Source: Humulus lupulus (taxonomy: Eukaryota > Streptophyta > Magnoliopsida > Rosales > Cannabaceae). From it: a stretch of 64,000 nucleotides of DNA. The notes under the pieces are model-generated. The model had not been told where the DNA came from. It was given only the letters and a program-made list of their open reading frames with translations, and searched no databases. The DNA lies in assembly GCF_963169125.1 (NCBI RefSeq), contig NC_084796.1, positions 219,380,448 to 219,444,447 of the forward strand, given 5' to 3'. Below, piece after piece: positions 1 to 10,477 of this stretch (positions are counted from its first letter, which is position 1; each line of letters opens with the position of its first letter). The position numbers and the translations under genes are program-made.

Positions 1-432
1 TACCTACCAATATTTTACCTACCAATATATATTGGTAGGGAAAGTAATGTTTTGCCTACCAATATGTATTGGTAGATAATATTAGTAGGTAAATGCTAGT
101 CCATTATATTATATTTCGGAACATAGCTTTACCTACCAATAATATCAGTAGGTAATGATCTTTACCTATGTATATTATGGAGGGAAATTTTTTAACCATT
201 TCCGCTCAATTTTCCCCCTATTTTTTATTTTCATTATATTATTTTATTATTATAAATGCTTATTTGGAAGCTTATGTGGAGTAAATAATATAATGTGTAC
301 ACATTGTATAACATGTGGCATGCCACGTGTGTATATAGTTGGAAAAATATAAATAAAATATATTTATAATAAATTTGTATTTAAAATTAAAATAAAAACT
401 AAAAATTCTACCTACCCACGTTTTTTTCTTTT

Positions 433-742
433 CACTACTACAAAATACCCTTTACAGGACACTTTTTTAGGACACGCACATAAATGCAAGTCCTTAAAAA
501 TATTTATGGAGTTTTTAGGACACTCATTGAGAGTCTTGAAAAAATACAATTTAGGACTCACAATGAATGCCCTAAAAATATATGTGAGTCCTAAAAAAAT
601 CTGGGCTAAAAAATGAGTGTTTTATTTAACAATTTTAAGGACTTGCTTTGGGAGTCCTTAATACTCTTTAAGGACTCGCTTTGCGAGTCCTAAAAGAGTA
701 TTAAAGACTCTCAAAGCAAGTCCTTAAAATTGTTAAATAAAA
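433..742 (+). mobile_element. left end of a second CACTA-like element with its own subterminal repeats
   Basis: Position 433 starts CACTACTACAAAATACCC after a run of T. The CACTA core resembles a terminus of this superfamily but the continuation differs from the 5548 end. It is followed by a different repeated word, AGGACT and variants (AAGTCCTTA, GAGTCCT), on both strands up to 742. This suggests a separate element nested in the larger one. I could not find a matching right end, so it is truncated, rearranged, or its 3' end has diverged. Confidence 0.5.
620..742. repeat. 123-bp near-perfect palindrome
   Basis: The arms 620-679 and 683-742 are reverse complements with only about two or three mismatches, centred near 681 on GACTCGCTTTGCGAGTC. 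The arms contain the AGGACT words of the CACTA-like terminus at 433. As RNA or extruded DNA this would be a hairpin of about 60 base pairs with almost no loop. Confidence 0.85.
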
Positions 743-1440
743 TAGCATTAAAACTTTTAAAACTAGATGTTTTTTTGTTTCTAAATTTTTCATATTATTA
801 AATTTTGTATTTATAATAATTTTTATATCAACACTTAAATTTATTATTCTTTAACCTATTTATAAAATTAATTATATTATTCTTGAATAGTCTAAATTAT
901 ATGAATATATAGTCTAAATTATATGAATATATATAAGTGGCAAAATTTTGGAGCCAAATGAAATAAGGGGCGGCAATTGAAATAATAGGAGGCAATGAAA
1001 TACATATTTCCTTTTTTTATTCTCTCTAAAGTAACCTATCTCATTCCCTCAACCTCTTCTCTTAGCCTCACCCTCTCTCTTCTCGTCTTTTTATCTCCCT
1101 CACAGATACCTCTCAGATTTCTTTCCAAGTATTCTCTTGCAGGTGGCTGGCGTAGGAGTCTCGACGGGGATAGCGACGGCGACGGCGACGGAGTCTCGAC
1201 GGAGATAGCGACGGCGACGGCTGGCGTAGGAGTCTTGCACACCCTTGGACTTTATTTTGTAGTTAACATGTTCTGAAGTTTTAGATTTGTTTTCTACAAT
1301 GAACTCTTAAGATTCTCTTTCTAATTTTGATACATTTTATTTTATCTTTTCTGCTTTACACGCTACAGATTGTTACAAGCCTCACCTCTTATTATTGCGT
1401 GATTGCTAAACTAAAATTTTGTGTAATGTTTTTAATTTGA
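743..1440. other. AT-rich DNA, then CT-rich leader-like stretch with CGACGG repeats
   Basis: The stretch 743-960 is AT-rich without recognisable content. A CT-rich stretch (1000-1110) precedes a GC-rich block, 1145-1235. In that block a 17-base word starting GGCTGGCGTAGG occurs at 1145 and 1219, flanking two copies of a unit built of GATAGCGACGGCGACGG. This might be a captured 5' untranslated region or first exon; I do not recognise it. A reading frame crosses it but has no recognisable protein features. Confidence 0.5.
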
Positions 1441-1445
1441 GTAGG

Positions 1446-2333
1446 GAACACCTATGAGAGAGCGTGCTGTTTATGTTGCAATATTTGAAACAGATGCTGG
1501 TAAAGTTTCTGGTATCCTTCTGATTTATCCTTTTGTGCTTCTATCTCCACTAAATTAAGCATGTTTGAAATTTTCAGAAATAATGAAATTTTATGTGCGG
1601 AAGTGGTGCAAGATATCATCGGATGTTGGAATTCGATCCATCATTGACAGGTCATATTACAAGCAGTGGCTTAGCTCGTCAATTCAGAAAATTGTCACTA
1701 TTCCAGCTGCAATGCAAAAGGTTTCATTACTTGTGGATGTCTATTTGCTGGAAGAAATCAATACTTTCTTTGCTTTTATCTCTATCCTTTTTTTTATCCC
1801 AGTTTTTATGAATGTATCTTATCTGTACTTGCCCAATTATCCTTGTATTATATTTAATATCCTGAGGAACAATTACTTCTTTAGGTTGCAAATCATGTCC
1901 CTAGAGTGGTTCATCCTGATTGGCTGCATAAGAAGGTTCGTGAGAAGGATGATAAATTTCGACAGCAAAAGCTAGCTGATGTCTTCAATTCATTTAAGAA
2001 GGATGAATTGTTAAAAAGGAAGGATGAAACTGTAGGAATTAGTAATGTGATTGAGGAAGAGGTTGTTGGAGATCTTGAAGACTTCCAAAGAAATAAGAGT
2101 TCCGTGAAGGGACCTAGACCAGTAGTTTGATGTTATGAAGTTAATAACAAGAATAATTCAGTTGAGAATGTAGCACAAGAATGTCCACATCAAGCTGATG
2201 ATAATGAAAATGAGCAGCAAGTACAAGATTCCTCCACTTCTGAGATTATTGACAGAGATGTGGACTACCAAGGATGGCTTGAAATGAAGAAGAGAAAGTG
2301 GAAAGATAGTCTGAACAAGAGGAAGAGGCAAAG
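1446..2333 (+). pseudogene. POL2 (fragment): captured, broken fragment of DNA polymerase epsilon catalytic subunit
   Basis: Three exon-like blocks match the C-terminal side of the catalytic core of plant DNA polymerase epsilon, the leading-strand replicative polymerase. Block 1 (1446-1499) encodes RERAVYVAIFETDA. Block 2 (1578-1720) includes MKFYVRKWCKISSDVGIR and TIPAAMQKV. Block 3 (1885-2333) includes [20 protein letters not shown] and, later, DVDYQGWLEMKKRKWK. Introns 1500-1577 and 1721-1884 keep GT-AG borders and reading phase, so the capture was of genomic DNA and not cDNA. A TGA at 2128-2130 interrupts block 3, and reading continues in frame after it. There is no start and no remaining polymerase domain. 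It lies inside CACTA sequence, so it is a transposon-captured gene fragment. Family recognition is from memory of conserved residues. Confidence 0.85.
1475..1572 (+). repeat. left arm of inverted duplication of the captured POL2 segment
   Basis: These 98 bases (the end of exon block 1 and most of the following intron) recur as an essentially exact reverse complement at 2809-2906, about 1.24 kb away. The arm holds the last 25 bases of the exon block, the GT donor and 73 bases of intron. Confidence 0.9.
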
Positions 2334-2808
2334 GTACATGTTTGAAACCTTTAAATAAAATTCAAAATTTTTACCCTGGCTAAATGTTACTCTCAATAGA
2401 AATATCAATTTACAGGTATTTAATCTAGATAGGTTCAAGGTACTGCTGGTGCAAAGCATATGGGTAGGTAGTAAAAATTAACAACTATTTGTGCATTGAT
2501 TGATGTAGAACAGTAGAAACAAGAATATAGAGTAGAAGAATAGGTAGAAAAGAACAATAAAAAATGAAGGATTGTAGAGAGAGAACTTAGAGAAGAAATC
2601 TCAAAGATTTTATAACTCAATAAACTGAAAATAGCTAAGCTTATTAGGCAAATAACAAATTCTAAGGTAACAAGAAATTAATTTTAGGAACTTAAAATAT
2701 AATAAAATTCTATTGTCTCAAAATAGGATAAAACCTAATGATAATTCTAGAACGGTAGTTAAGTGAACTTTCACTATAGAGTTTCAAATATTGCAACAGG
2801 AACAGCTT
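2334..2808. other. non-coding DNA after the captured fragment
   Basis: The exon block ends with AAAG before GTACATG, so this begins as its downstream intron. The rest is AT-rich with no recognisable coding or repeat feature. TTTCAAATATTGCAACAGG at 2783-2801 is a short extra copy of the end of the inverted arm (2891-2909), suggesting the duplication was followed by a second small copying event. Confidence 0.5.
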
Positions 2809-2906
2809 AATTTCAAACATGCTTAATTTAGTGGAGATAGAAGCACAAAAGGATAAATCAGAAGGATACCAGAAACTTTACCAGCATCTGTTTCAAATAT
2901 TGCAAC
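2809..2906 (-). repeat. right arm of inverted duplication of the captured POL2 segment
   Basis: Reverse complement of 1475-1572. A transcript through both arms would fold into a 98-bp stem with a loop of about 1.2 kb containing the rest of the captured exons. Confidence 0.9.
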
Positions 2907-5020
2907 AGGTCCTTATCTAAAACCTCTGTCCACTTTCTTATCTCATCTTTGAAGTAGCAGCTGACCCCACCACTACGCCATGACAGTTCCAATGTGCATC
3001 ATCTGAGGTGAGCTCTCTTTTACATCAATAAAACTCTTTGGATTGAATGATTGATATTGTAGACTTGTGCTTTGAGCATTTTGCTCTGTCTGAATGCTTG
3101 ATTTGAAAACTTATGTGTTGGTTTTATGTATTGTGTGTGTGTATATATATATATATTTTTGCATAAAGGAATCCTCCAATAATTCATGTTTTGTCTTTTC
3201 TTTGGTTAAAATACTTTCATTTTTTCCTTCCTCATTTCATTTTCAAGTGTTCTTCTTTTTATATTTATTTTTTTATTGTTAAATCTTCTAATTGTATTAT
3301 ATACCGTTGATATTTTGCTTCTTATATTTCTATCCATGATATTTGCTTTTGCTCTTAATTTGATTTTCATGACTTTTGAGATTTTTGTGATATTATGCCA
3401 AGTTATGCATTCTTAGACTTAGTTTGAGACAATATGAAATAATTTGGTTATTGCATTTTTATGACTATTTTATACAATAAAATAAATTATAAATTAGTCA
3501 CACTGAAACAAAAGCTTAAAGTTTATGCTAACAAACTAAGAATTGGTATTATGTTTCATATTGATATTAAGAAAAGGCTCGAATTTGGTTTAATTTTGTT
3601 GCAGTTATCTTAGATCGATCTCATATAGTTTCTTACTATTCTGTGTTTATCTTCTTTGTTCCATTTAAAGTTTGTTAGTTGGAATTTTGAGTTTAATTAT
3701 TGTGAGATTTATACAAGTTTGAATATGACTTGTCAATTTGTTTCAGTATTATTTATGATATATTTTGAAAAGCTTGTTATTATGTTGTTGGGAAATATCT
3801 TTGTTTGTATCTATTTGAAGAGTTTTTCTAATAATAAACAATGTGTATATAAACATGTTTTGAATCTGATTTTTAGCTTGTTGGTTGGTGTTATGAGGAT
3901 AAGTGTAAGATATTTGTGTGTCTGGTCTATTTTTTAATCGCTTTGGAGTATGATTTATGATCTATTTTGAAGATTTATGTGTTTTTTTAGATATTTTGCC
4001 AATGATATTTGAATAATAAGTATGATTAGTTTATGCTGGCGATTATGAGACTTGGTGTGCTCGTGTGAATATATGTTGCTAACCAAGTGTTGTAAATGCC
4101 CATAAAAATTCATATTACTTTTTTTTTTCTAAAATCCTTATGATGATTAAATTTGAGGATATTTTATTAATTAAATTTTGTAACACCCTTGGCCTCTAGC
4201 TCTCTCCATTTATTGAGCCAATCTGTTTATTCAGCCATCGCCATTGCTCAATCCAAAGCTGCTTGTCATCTGTTATGAGGCTTTGAGTTGTATTTTCCTA
4301 TTTTGTTTTTGTCTAAGGTCATAGACTGGTTTGTCTTAGTTCATGATCTTGTTTGTTTAGTATGTTTTTGATATGTTCTTTGATTTTATTGTGCGATTAA
4401 ATTTAATTGTGGTGGCTTTAAGAGTTAATTTCAAATTTGTGGCTTTATGAGTTTTGGATTGTTGGCTTGGTGGCTTTGATGTAACTTTTATGATTTATGT
4501 TGATTAAATCCCTGATAATTTGAAGGGTTTATGCTTTGTTTGAGGTAATTTTTTATAATATGTATCTATCTTTTTTTGTTGCTCTGGTTTGTTGTATTTA
4601 GTTCTTTAGTGTTTCATATCACCATATTTTTATATTCTGATTTATTTTTAGGCAATCTGTTGTGGTAGGTGTCATTGTTACTTTGACCCCACCTCCGGCC
4701 ATTGTCGGTGTCCACTTCCCAAAGTCATCATCGACATTCACAATAAGTTCAGTCAGAGAAAAGGAGGCTCTCATGCAATGATCCCAAAGTGAAGAATAAG
4801 AAGAATGTCAAGAAAAATGACATTATTGAGTTTTCAATGACCTAAAAATAATGTATAGATATTTTTATTATGAAATGTGCTTCTTGATAAGCAATGAATA
4901 TTGTATAATATATGTTTGTTTATTTTTTATTAAAGTTAAATAATTTATTTGATTAATAATGTTAAATATTTTTCAAATTAATTACTTTTATTTATTATTT
5001 ATATTAAATAAAATTTATAT
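2907..5020. other. internal CACTA DNA without recognisable genes
   Basis: The stretch is AT-rich. Reading frames here are short and biased to Phe, Leu and Tyr, as random AT-rich DNA gives. A short CT-rich block at 4170-4270 and a more balanced block at 4650-4850 could be further captured gene scraps, but I recognise no protein in any frame. No transposase motif is seen. Confidence 0.5.
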
Positions 5021-5548
5021 ATAATTAAAATTACCTACATAGAAATATTATATTTACTCACAAATAAATAAGTGTAGGTAAAAATAAGTATATTACAATA
5101 TGTCACGTGGACCAATCATTTAGTGCCACATAATCGATAAAAAGGGGATGAGTAACACAATCATTTGAATTTCCTGTAGCACGTGGATAAATTATTGTCT
5201 GACACGTGGAGTAACCACAAGATGCCAAGTGGAGGTTTTGATGTATGCCACGTAGGATGCCACGTCATCAGACACATAAACTATGGAAACCATGTCAGCA
5301 GACATGTAGGATGCCACATCATCAAACACGTAATCTGCTGACTCATCAATTGATTTATAACTTAGTGGGGTCCACTGATTCTTTTACCTACCAGTATTAA
5401 TAAGTGTAGGTAAAGACTCTTTCCCCACTAACCTTTACCTACCAATCTCTACCAATTCAATATTGGTAGGTAAACTATATTACCCACCATTAGACTAGTT
5501 TTACCTACACTTACAATTGGTAGGTAAAGACCTCATTTTCTTGTAGTG
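5020..5548. repeat. CACTA subterminal repeat array, ACGT-box cluster and terminus
   Basis: TACCTAC-type words recur on both strands and the array ends at TTCTTGTAGTG (5548). Between 5100 and 5330 lies a dense cluster of ACGT-core boxes: CACGTGG near 5103, 5181 and 5204, and CCACGT near 5249 and 5260, the latter within GCCACGTCATC. These match the core bound by plant bZIP and bHLH factors (G-box and hybrid G/C-box). Such boxes near a transposon end could act as a promoter or transposase-regulatory region; that is inference. Confidence 0.65.
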
Positions 5549-5638
5549 TAAATACTTACATTGGCGGTTAGATTCGGAGCTTGAGCGTGTGTATCAAGGA
5601 GAATTTCATGAAAAATGGACCGTTTCTCTGATACCAAC
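5549..5638 (-). mobile_element. leader and primer binding site of a reverse-strand gypsy element
   Basis: Read on the minus strand, the LTR is followed by TTGGTATCAGAGAAACGG, which matches the initiator-tRNA-Met primer binding site (TGGTATCAGAG) common in plant retrotransposons. The leader then resembles 25315-25395 of the central chromovirus, including the CGGTTAGATTCGGAGC word on the plus strand. The leader is cut at 5548 by the CACTA element, so the rest of the internal region lies left of the window. Confidence 0.75.
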
Positions 5639-7600
5639 TGTAACGACCCAACTATCTATGAAACTTAGATCATTAAACCTACTAAACATAAACTCAACTT
5701 TGAAATGAACACACATAAGAAAATTCATAACTTTATTGAAAACCTTAAAGAAACAATATTTGTAACACATAAATGAGCTCATTGTTTTAAAATAAAACAT
5801 AACTTTAAATAAAATTGTTTACAAAGCTACATGCGGAAAAAAAAACATAAAAACATAATTTTAAAGAAACTAAAAAAAAAACGTTGTCCTCGAATCGACA
5901 CGCAGCCCATCCACTCCATTCACCTCCATACACACACCAAGCTTCCAAGAATCCTTCCGCTTCTGCATCTATTTTCCTGCATCACACTAAAAGAAAAGGA
6001 GTGAGCCTAATGCCCAGCAAGGAAAAACTACTAATCAACATAAACATACACATAAAATCATATCACAACATATCATAACCTATACTAAAAACATATCATA
6101 ACATATACTATATAAGACTATACTAATAATGGCCATTATGACATGTGATAAGCCATCTACGTCCCCTGTCTAATATTTGAGGTAGGTTAGATCACATGTA
6201 GTGTATGATAACCCATCTACGTCCCCTGTCTAATATTTGAGGTAGGGCAAATCATAACATAACATATAAAAACATAAACTTATCATAACATATTAAACAT
6301 AACATAACATATAAACATACAAGATCTAGCCTATTTTCCTTACCAAAATACCGGGATGATGAGAACAAGGCCAGGATTTTGGAACACTCCTAAAAACCAT
6401 TAATAGAGATGTGAGTTTTCTAAAAGAAAGAGATGAAGAGGAATGAACTAAACCATCGAGAAGATACTTACCAACAAGAAATCTCAAGTTCGAAGAACTT
6501 AGATGCCTAACCAAGAATAGAGAAGATTGGGTTAGGAATTGAGTAGAGAAAAACTATAAGAACTAATGAAACAATACAGAAAAGGAACTAAGAATAGGAA
6601 TACCTTTGAAATTGATATGACCGAACTACACCTCGAAACCGAAATATTACTCTATGAACCTTACTTCCCAAGTGTCTAATAAGCTTAGAATGACAAAGCT
6701 TATAATCCCCAACCCAAGTGTTTACACTCTCACAATAACCTAGCAACTTGCACCCTCTCAACTTAGCTTGATGAATGAATGAAAAAAAAAATGCTTGGTG
6801 CTAGTTCCTATTTATAGAGTTCTAGGAATAAAAATCTTCTAATTATAATTCAAATTCAAATTTAAATTTAAATTTAAAATATAATCTTAAGGAATAAAAA
6901 TCTTCTGATTATAATCCAAATTTAAATTTAAATTAGAATGCTAAGGAATAAAAATTTTCAAATCTCGTAACTTTAAACTAATCTACAGTAAAATTAACAT
7001 ATCGGGAGCTGTAGAACTCCGATTTAAAATATCTTTATACCATTAGAAAGCTAATTAAATTATCTACAACTTTGTAGAAATACTATTTTTCGAAATTCAT
7101 AACTTAACTGGGTCAAAAATAGGTTGGAAGTTACAGTACCCTAAAGTTACGAAAAAAAAAGATCTATTTAATTATCTAAATAACCTAGTCCACAAATAAA
7201 TAAAATTGTGAGTCTAAATATCTGAATATCTAAATAAATATCATGCTCCTAACAGATTTTGATGAAGACTAAGTCTTATATTTCCCTTATTTTATCATTT
7301 AAATAATAATTCCTTAATAACAATGCATATGACAAGTGTCATATTCTTATTGGCTTTATCTAAACCTTAGGTTATAATAATCATCATATTAATAACCAGC
7401 AATATTAACCAAACCTTATGTTAAAATTAATATTCTTAAACTATAGGTTAAACTTATAAAATCCATAACTATTGCTAGGAGTTTCCAACTAAATCCCGGC
7501 TTGAACCAAAATCCACAGTAATAACAATACTATAACTACTACTAGCTATTACTATTACTACTAGTGTCTAACTAGCTAAGTAAAGTTCTTGGACTCTACA
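5639..7600 (-). mobile_element. 5' LTR of a reverse-strand Ty3/gypsy chromovirus (family of the central element)
   Basis: Starts TGTAACGACCCAAC and ends GGACTCTACA in plus-strand reading, so its own strand runs TGTAGAGTCC to GGGTCGTTACA. It is homologous along most of its length to the LTRs at 16469, 46052 and 58871. On the minus strand a TATA box (CTATAAATAGG) lies at about 6808-6820. The primer binding site lies at its left edge, so this is the 5' LTR. A variable segment at 6150-6250 differs from the other family members. Right of 7600 the DNA is CACTA sequence, so this gypsy element inserted into a CACTA transposon. Confidence 0.8.
6151..6250. repeat. 60-bp tandem duplication within the LTR
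   Basis: The block CCATCTACGTCCCCTGTCTA followed by ATATTTGAGGTAGG occurs at 6153 and again exactly 60 bases later. The other family LTRs have an unrelated repeat (TTGTTTAGATAACAAG words) at the equivalent place. Confidence 0.85.
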
Positions 7601-8218
7601 TTCATCCATGGAGAGGAAGGGTCTACACTATTCTCAGCCATGGGGTCGGAGAAGAGAGAGGCAGGGTTCAGAGAAGAGAGCAAAGAAAGGGAGGGCTCGA
7701 GACAGGGCTCGGAGAAGAGAGAAGAGAGAGGGAGTGCTTAGAGAAGAGAGGTGACTGAGTGTTTGGAAGAATGGAGATGAGTAGAGAGATAAGTTAGGTT
7801 TAGGGTTATAAGTATATAATTATATTAAGTAATAAATTTATTTATGTTTTTATTATATTATATATGTATTTATAAAATGTGTAATTTATAAAATAAGTAT
7901 ATATATATGGTCACACACTAGGATAATGTTGTACACATCATCATTAATTTTAATAAAATTTTAAAAATTAAAATAAATTTGGAGGGAAATATAAGCCAAA
8001 AGCTGAAAATTTTCTCTCCAATATATATGTAGGTAAAATTCTTTACCTACCAATTTTATTGGTAGCGAAAAATAAATCTGATATAGTTTATATATTTTGC
8101 AATATTTACCTACGAATAGTTTGTACCATTAAATATTGGTAGGTAAAACTCATCTTTACCCACAAATAAATATAAGTAGGTAAGAAATTGGTAGGTAAAT
8201 GTCAGATTTCTTGTAGTG
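7601..8218. mobile_element. right end of an outer CACTA element of the same family as 1-5548
   Basis: The end at 8207-8218 is again TTTCTTGTAGTG, preceded by TACCTACC-type subterminal words from about 8030. The interior (7601-7800) is a purine-rich GAGAAGAGAG block, then AT-rich DNA. Its left part lies beyond the gypsy insertion, outside the window. The element cut into the antisense gene of an older gypsy element at 8219. Confidence 0.75.
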
Positions 8219-9106
8219 TTTCCGGATCAGCTTGTAGGCCACCATGGTGGCATTATTCACTACCATCTGAAATTCTTTCTCCTTGGCGGAAATACGAGCA
8301 AAACTCTCATATTGACCTCCGCGGGTCTATAACCGCCATGTTCTCTTATATATAGTTGCACAAGGTAACAACTTGATCAGAATATGTTTAAACTTGGTTG
8401 AGAAGGAATTCAAATATAAAGTTCAAGGAGCTGAGAAACTTACGAGGGTGGTTGAAATATCGATGGGTGCAGTTCTTGAACCCGTTTGACATAAAGAATT
8501 GATTCTCGTAGTCATTTGGGTGGCTGGGGAAGTGAATGATGGAGGTCGTACTGAGGAATATGGTCAGGTAGTACAAGCCATCACCTCGTCCCTTTGATTC
8601 TTGATTGGCTTTGAGGCAAAAGAAGTACATGATATCGGCAGGGATGGGAACCTCCCACTCATGCTTCAAAAATAGATACTTTATCCCCGCCAAAAGTTGG
8701 TACGAATTTGAGGGGAGTTGGAATGGGGCCAGCTTGACGTAGTTTACAAAATCTATGAAGTACTAGTTCAAGGGAAGAAAGGCACCTACTTTCAGGTGCT
8801 CGTCACTCCAAGCCCTGAAGTCATCCTGAAGCGGAGTGCAGCTTCGCTCTCCCTTTAGCGGAGGGCGGGGAACAAGACCCTCGGACCCCAACTAGATCCC
8901 GTGACTCAGTAAAATTTCATTCACTTTGCCCTAAGTTTTTATCTGGGATCGATGTGCTCTGCCTCAAAGAAGGTGTTTGGATCAACCACGATATCTATAT
9001 CCACTACTAGGCCGAAGTGGGGAATATGGGTTTCAGACGCAATTCGCTTACCCTTATTCTTACTTTGGGAAGAAGAGATCGCTACTGACTTCTTCTGATT
9101 GCCCAT
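8219..9106 (-). pseudogene. decayed antisense gene of a TAT-type gypsy element (Transposase_28-like domain)
   Basis: On the minus strand, ATG at 9106-9104 opens a short basic N-terminus (KNKGKR), then stops and frameshifts follow. From about 8740 to 8440 the protein reads KLAPFQL, SYQLLAG, FCLKANQ and NQFFMSNGF in order. These positions match APFQL, SYKLLAG, YGLKSQ and EYWFLTTGF in the antisense gene at 35688-39835. The family is the putative gypsy-type transposon domain (Pfam Transposase_28, recalled). A further exon-like stretch (8221-8340) encodes AKEKEFQMVVNN. The CACTA element at 8218 truncates the gene. Domain assignment is by comparison with the better copy in this same window. Confidence 0.65.
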
Positions 9107-10058
9107 AATTTAGCTTGCCTGGCGACAAAGCGACTTGTTAGAGGCGACCAAAGATAAACCCTTCTATGATGATAAAGGTAAGGCAACTTGAGGATTTTGA
9201 TTCAATCTATTCAACCTAGTATATAAATATATATATACGAGCTAAGATTACCCTTAGCACCAACATGTGTGTACACACGCGGTCAGTGACCACGCGTTGT
9301 ATCCTCCGGAAACACCTGACACTTTGGGATCTACGTGTCAGACCCAATACCTTTTTGGAAAGTGGCTTGATGCAAAACTACTCGAGAAACCGTAACCCTT
9401 AAGCTACCCAGAACTGAGCCTAAAAATCATCAAATCCTTATATTCACATACTTAGACGATCCTCTTTCAAACCCATAAAATCACCCGTTTATTTTTATAC
9501 ATTATTTTTATACAAAAACCCATACTAAATTGAAACGGAGTTGAAGTAAGAAAATATACTGGAAAATTTCATAAAACGTATTGAAAAATAAGAAGATGAA
9601 ATTTAAACTGGGTATAAAGATGCTTACAGTTTGGTTTTTCGGATTAGGAAATGATGGCAGCACCGAAGGTAATAGCCTAAAAGCTTCTGGAAAATGAGAG
9701 AACGCAGAGAGTTCTAAAATTATTTTGAGAGAACAAATGGAATTTTTTTTAATGCAAAGGTGGTAAGGTTCAGGTCTGGTTCTCCTATTTATACGTAAAC
9801 TTCGGGAGTCGATCTAGGCCACACAATTAGATCAGATTGAGATCCAATGGTGTTGGGTTAAATAAACCAAGCGGCGACAAAGAGTTCACAAGATAGTTGT
9901 CACAATATTCAAAACTCGAACAGGCGTCTATTATAGACCGACACGTGTCTCGCACTTGAGTGAGTGGGTAGACACGTTTTCACATAACATCAGTCTAAAA
10001 TCCCCTCCTGTGTGTGTTAGAAGTGACGTCAGGCACGAGCAGGAGCTTATGGGGCAAA
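9107..10058. other. 5' flank of the decayed antisense gene, up to the polypurine tract
   Basis: This equals the region between the antisense start codon and the 3' LTR in the element at 26677-41474. A minus-strand TATA box (GTATAAATAGG) lies at about 9785-9795. GAGCTTATGGGGCAAA at 10043-10058 is a likely polypurine tract, directly before an LTR start (TGTTGTACCCC). No coding content is seen. Confidence 0.55.
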
Positions 10059-10477
10059 TGTTGTACCCCAAAATAATTACAAGTTGAATTACTCAGCATG
10101 GGGTACATCTGACAGAAAAGCATATGAAGAAAGTGTACAGATAGAACATCTAGCTAACTTTGGAGTGAGTAACTCGAGTTAAACTTAAGAGCTTATGACA
10201 ACCAAATAGTCTCTAGATTCCCTCATGCGCCAACAACTTAGTTTGAGATACGTGATGGCTAGATCGCCTTCTCGAAACTCTGAACTTGACCCGTGTCAGG
10301 TTAGGATGGTTCGTCGACATCCAACTCAAAGGAAGTGTTCATCTCGCGGAAGCCTGGTCATGACACACAGTGAAGGATCCCAAAAGACTCAGAGATTTCT
10401 TATAAATTCATTAATGCTTAGATATTATTCTTTATTTATTACCTGATTTTTTGGGGCATAGAATCAATAGGCAATAA
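10059..10477 (+). mobile_element. 3' LTR (5' part) of the old TAT-type element
   Basis: Begins TGTTGTACCCC right after the polypurine tract. The partner LTR is not in the window, so the right boundary is uncertain; the sequence changes character near 10440-10477. The sense strand of this element is plus, as the antisense gene on the minus strand precedes the polypurine tract. Confidence 0.5.

Larger units (their letters stand above)
1..5548. mobile_element. CACTA (En/Spm-type) DNA transposon, left end outside the window
   Basis: The right terminus at 5537-5548 reads TTTCTTGTAGTG, the reverse complement of the plant CACTA terminal motif CACTACAAGAAA. Subterminal repeats of the word TACCTACCAAT and its complement fill 1-190 and about 5020-5535 in both orientations, as expected for transposase-binding arrays of this superfamily. 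I find no transposase reading frame in between, so the copy looks non-autonomous. It carries a captured DNA polymerase epsilon fragment. The DNA just right of the end is retrotransposon leader, so this element inserted into a gypsy element. The superfamily is well supported; the exact left end is not visible. Confidence 0.8.

Noticed and set aside
1446..2333. An intact DNA polymerase epsilon gene
   Set aside because: Only three exon blocks are present, with an internal stop, no start, and transposon DNA on both sides.
3656..3937. A 93-codon membrane-like protein
   Set aside because: Hydrophobic translation of T-rich DNA without homologous motifs or coding bias; such frames are expected by chance here.
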